From contig NW_026947507.1 in the NCBI RefSeq assembly GCF_034190915.1, forward strand, positions 18,975,501 through 19,039,500: 64,000 nucleotides of DNA. Direction: 5' to 3'. Origin of the DNA: Cavia porcellus (taxonomy: Eukaryota; Chordata; Mammalia; Rodentia; Caviidae). Each line of letters opens with the position of its first letter. Position 1 is the first letter of the stretch. The translations under genes and the position numbers were made by a program. Below the pieces are notes generated by a model, which ran no database searches, was not told the origin of the DNA, and was given only the letters and a program-made list of their open reading frames with translations. Positions 62,130 to 64,000 of the stretch are shown here, piece after piece.

Positions 62130-62335
62130 TTTTTTTTTTTAAGGTAATAAAGCCACACAAAACAAAACAGACTAAAGTTAATCAGTCAGAACAATCAAAG
62201 TGATACATGACTTCAAAACAAAATAGGAAAACAACAATGGGAACCAATGTCTCTTGTTTTCTTCAAAATAGATGTCCATACCATCAGGTATAATCAAATC
62301 AAATCAAAACAAAACAAATGCAATAGAAAACCAGA
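62130..62335 (-). mobile_element. L1 3' UTR fragment, minus strand
   Basis: Begins with a T-run at about 62130 (A tail in reverse) and holds one to two of the 3' UTR blocks ('caatgtctcttgttttcttcaaaatag...ccatcaggtataatc'). It is cut short next to the plus-strand L1 that follows; 62336-62391 resembles short L1 ORF2 pieces. Confidence 0.65.
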
Positions 62336-62391
62336 AAAAAGCAGGGGTAGCTTGCCTATCAATCACAGAATGGATAAGAAAGACACGGTGG

Positions 62392-63041
62392 AATACTTCT
62401 GCAAGCAGGGAGGCATCGCAGCTTCCTGAGGCACCTCAGCCTGTGGTGAGTGCCCAGCACAGTCTGCCCAAATCTCAGACTGTTCCGGACCCCCCAGGCT
62501 TCTGGGTGCAGTGAAGTGGAGCAGTGGGTTAGAGGCCACTACAGCTGCCTCCCCATCCCCCCAGGCTACACTTGGAAGTCTGCTGAGCTCCTGACGGATG
62601 GGCGGGCCTACACTAACCCCCGAGCCCAGCCGCACCTAGCCATCTCCTGCAGAGGAGGAGCTGGGCGGATCCGGAGTCCCTGCAGAAGCCCGTTCCTTTG
62701 TCTGAAGGACTGAATACTTCTGCAAGCAGAGAGGCATCGCAGCTTCCTGAGGCACCTCAGCCTGTGGTGAGTGCCCAGCACAGTCTGCCCAAATCTCAGA
62801 CTGTTCCGGAGCCCCCAGGCTTCTGGGTGCAGTGAAGTGGAGCAGTGGGTTAGAGGCCACTACAGCTGCCCCCCCCCCCCCCCCCCCCGGCTACACTTGG
62901 AAGTCTGCTGAGCTCCTGATGGATGGGCGGGCCTACACTAACCCCCGAGCCCAGCCGCGCCTAGCCATCTGCCTGCAGAGGAGGAGCTGGGCGGATCTGG
63001 AGTGCCTGCAGAAGTCCCTTCCTTTGCCTAGAGGACTGTGG
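62392..63041 (+). promoter_or_regulatory. Two tandem 5' UTR monomers of about 321-329 bp
   Basis: Unit 1 starts aatacttctgcaagcag at 62392 and unit 2 starts with the same phrase at 62713. A third, partial unit starts at about 63042 (atatctctgcaagcaggg). Units 1 and 2 are nearly identical apart from a 20-C run (62869-62888) in unit 2, where unit 1 reads cctccccatcccccc. Tandem 5' monomers act as L1 promoters in mouse; the same role here is inferred. Confidence 0.8.
62869..62888. repeat. Poly-C run of 20
   Basis: Uninterrupted C's inside monomer 2. The exact length may be affected by sequencing of homopolymers. Confidence 0.9.
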
Positions 63042-63349
63042 ATATCTCTGCAAGCAGGGAGGGATCACAGGCTCCTGAGGCACTGTGGCCTGTGGAGAGC
63101 ACCCTAACCCGGCTGCAATTGAAGAGCTGTGGATCTTCCAAGGGGCAGGTGGGCGCACAGTGTCCCTGAGGCCCAGCTTGTCTGGAACTGCGGAGTTCTG
63201 AGCAGGCAGAGGAGGGACACTGGTTCTGCAGGCCCAATGGCTTGGGGTAGTGCGGTGTCAGAGGCTCAGTAGCTCCACGCATAGAAGGGGATTTTCAACA
63301 GATCCTGAGGAAGCTTTCAAATAACACTTGAAACACAGAAATATACAAA

Positions 63350-64000
63350 ATGACAAAACGAAAGACCAAATTACAACCTCAAACCTCCAGCCCATCTCAG
63401 GAAACCCTAGGAGCAATGTATATAGAAGAAAATATATCCCATCCACCTCATATATCGGACATAATAGCTACTGAAGTTGACAAACAACTCCAGGAAGCTT
63501 TAAAGAAATTCAAACTCGAAATAATCTCCCAGATAAAAGAAGAAATGATAAAAGAAATGAAAGAGATTCTAAATATATCTAAAGAAAACACAGATAAAAA
63601 ATTGGAGGAACTAAACAAAAAGACAGAATCCCTAGACGAGCAATATAAGAAACAAACAGAATACATAATGCAGATGCACAGAGATATACAGGAAATAAAA
63701 AACTCCACTGAAAGTTGTAAAAACCGCCTTAATGAAAGTGAAGATAGAATTTCAGACCTTAAAGACAAGATTGCAGCTAGTGAACAGGAAAGGAAAGATC
63801 TTTTGAAAATAACAAGGAATCAGGAAACAACAATTCAACAACTGCAAGACGATGCAAAGAAGAATAACATAAGAATGATAGGGATTAATGAAAGAGAGGG
63901 AGACAACATAAAGGATGTCAAGCGGATATTTAGAGAAGTAATAGCTGAAAATTTCCCAAGCATGAGATCAGAAACTGACATCAAGATCAGTGAAGCATAT
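63350..64000 (+). CDS. L1 ORF1 protein, open to the window end (partial)
   Basis: This RNA-binding chaperone forms trimers on L1 RNA and is needed for its retrotransposition in the cytoplasmic particle. The frame begins ATG ACA AAA CGA (MTKRKTK) and shows no stop over 217 codons to the edge. A basic N-terminus (residues 1-20) is followed by a long heptad-rich coiled coil (about 45-165: KEEMIKEMKEILN, KKLEELNKK, ENRISDL-type). The start of the RRM-like domain follows (about residue 180 on; FREVIAENFPSMRSETDI). Unlike the copies at 15933 and 46903, it has neither the 4-base deletion near codon 100 nor the TGA at codon 4. The C-terminal domain is not in the window. Confidence 0.88.
   Translation, partial: MTKRKTKLQPQTSSPSQETLGAMYIEENISHPPHISDIIATEVDKQLQEALKKFKLEIISQIKEEMIKEMKEILNISKENTDKKLEELNKKTESLDEQYKKQTEYIMQMHRDIQEIKNSTESCKNRLNESEDRISDLKDKIAASEQERKDLLKITRNQETTIQQLQDDAKKNNIRMIGINEREGDNIKDVKRIFREVIAENFPSMRSETDIKISEAY

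Larger units (their letters stand above)
62392..64000 (+). mobile_element. L1 LINE 5' end, plus strand, runs off the window
   Basis: The GC-rich 5' UTR with tandem monomers (62392-63349) is followed by an open ORF1 from 63350. The rest of the element lies beyond the window, so its length and state are unknown. ORF1 matches the other copies closely but shows none of their breaks. Confidence 0.9.

Noticed and set aside
62363..63282. Open frames of 60-91 codons on both strands
   Set aside because: They repeat with the 5' UTR monomers and reflect GC-rich composition rather than coding.

Overview
This window looks like gene-free mammalian chromosome, very probably rodent. It is AT-rich and has no exon-like open frames. 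It carries two rodent-type SINE families: short 7SL-derived B1-like copies, and a tRNA-derived ID-like SINE with a recognisable A box, B box and A tail. It also holds a lineage-specific L1 family, MaLR-type LTRs and snRNA retropseudogenes. The ID-like sequence is not the usual mouse or rat form. I would guess a non-murid rodent, possibly Castorimorpha, but I cannot prove the species. Every longer reading frame I could interpret is a piece of L1 ORF1 or ORF2, a SINE or LTR read through, or low-complexity sequence. I find no host protein-coding gene.

Layout. 1-3390: AT-rich sequence with one ID-like SINE, a minus-strand MaLR LTR and microsatellites. 3391-7950: two minus-strand L1 fragments of different ages. 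7951-11200: mostly unique sequence with a B1 copy directly followed by a U1 snRNA pseudogene. 11200-22400: a deep nest. An old plus-strand L1 fragment was hit by a minus-strand retrocopy in which U6 snRNA is joined to an ORF1-only L1-lineage element (13-bp target duplication). That retrocopy was then hit at the U6 junction by a full-length plus-strand L1 (11-bp duplication), and both took ID-like SINEs. 22400-32000: AT-rich sequence with B1 and ID SINEs, a MER5-like DNA transposon fragment, MaLR pieces, and a 385-bp solo LTR with a perfect 6-bp duplication sitting inside an older MLT1-like LTR. 32035-33885: a truncated minus L1. 36090-49170: a near full-length plus L1 split by a 7.4-kb full-length minus L1, which itself holds a MaLR LTR and a SINE. 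49170-62100: AT-rich sequence with a B1, an LTR with a 5-bp duplication inside an unexplained 1.5-kb segment bounded by a 26-bp direct repeat, a MaLR LTR, a possible Tigger-like element and ID SINEs. 62392-64000: the 5' end of a plus-strand L1 with tandem promoter-type monomers and an ORF1 that stays open to the window edge.

How the parts relate. The L1 copies share an L1-type 3' UTR made of degenerate repeats of about 150 bp. The ORF1-only element ends in the same 3' UTR, so it was probably moved in trans by the L1 ORF2 protein. B1, ID, U1 and U6 copies are also typical products of that machinery. The nesting gives a relative order of insertions. The L1 at the right edge, with duplicated 5' monomers and an unbroken ORF1, is the best candidate for a recently active copy.
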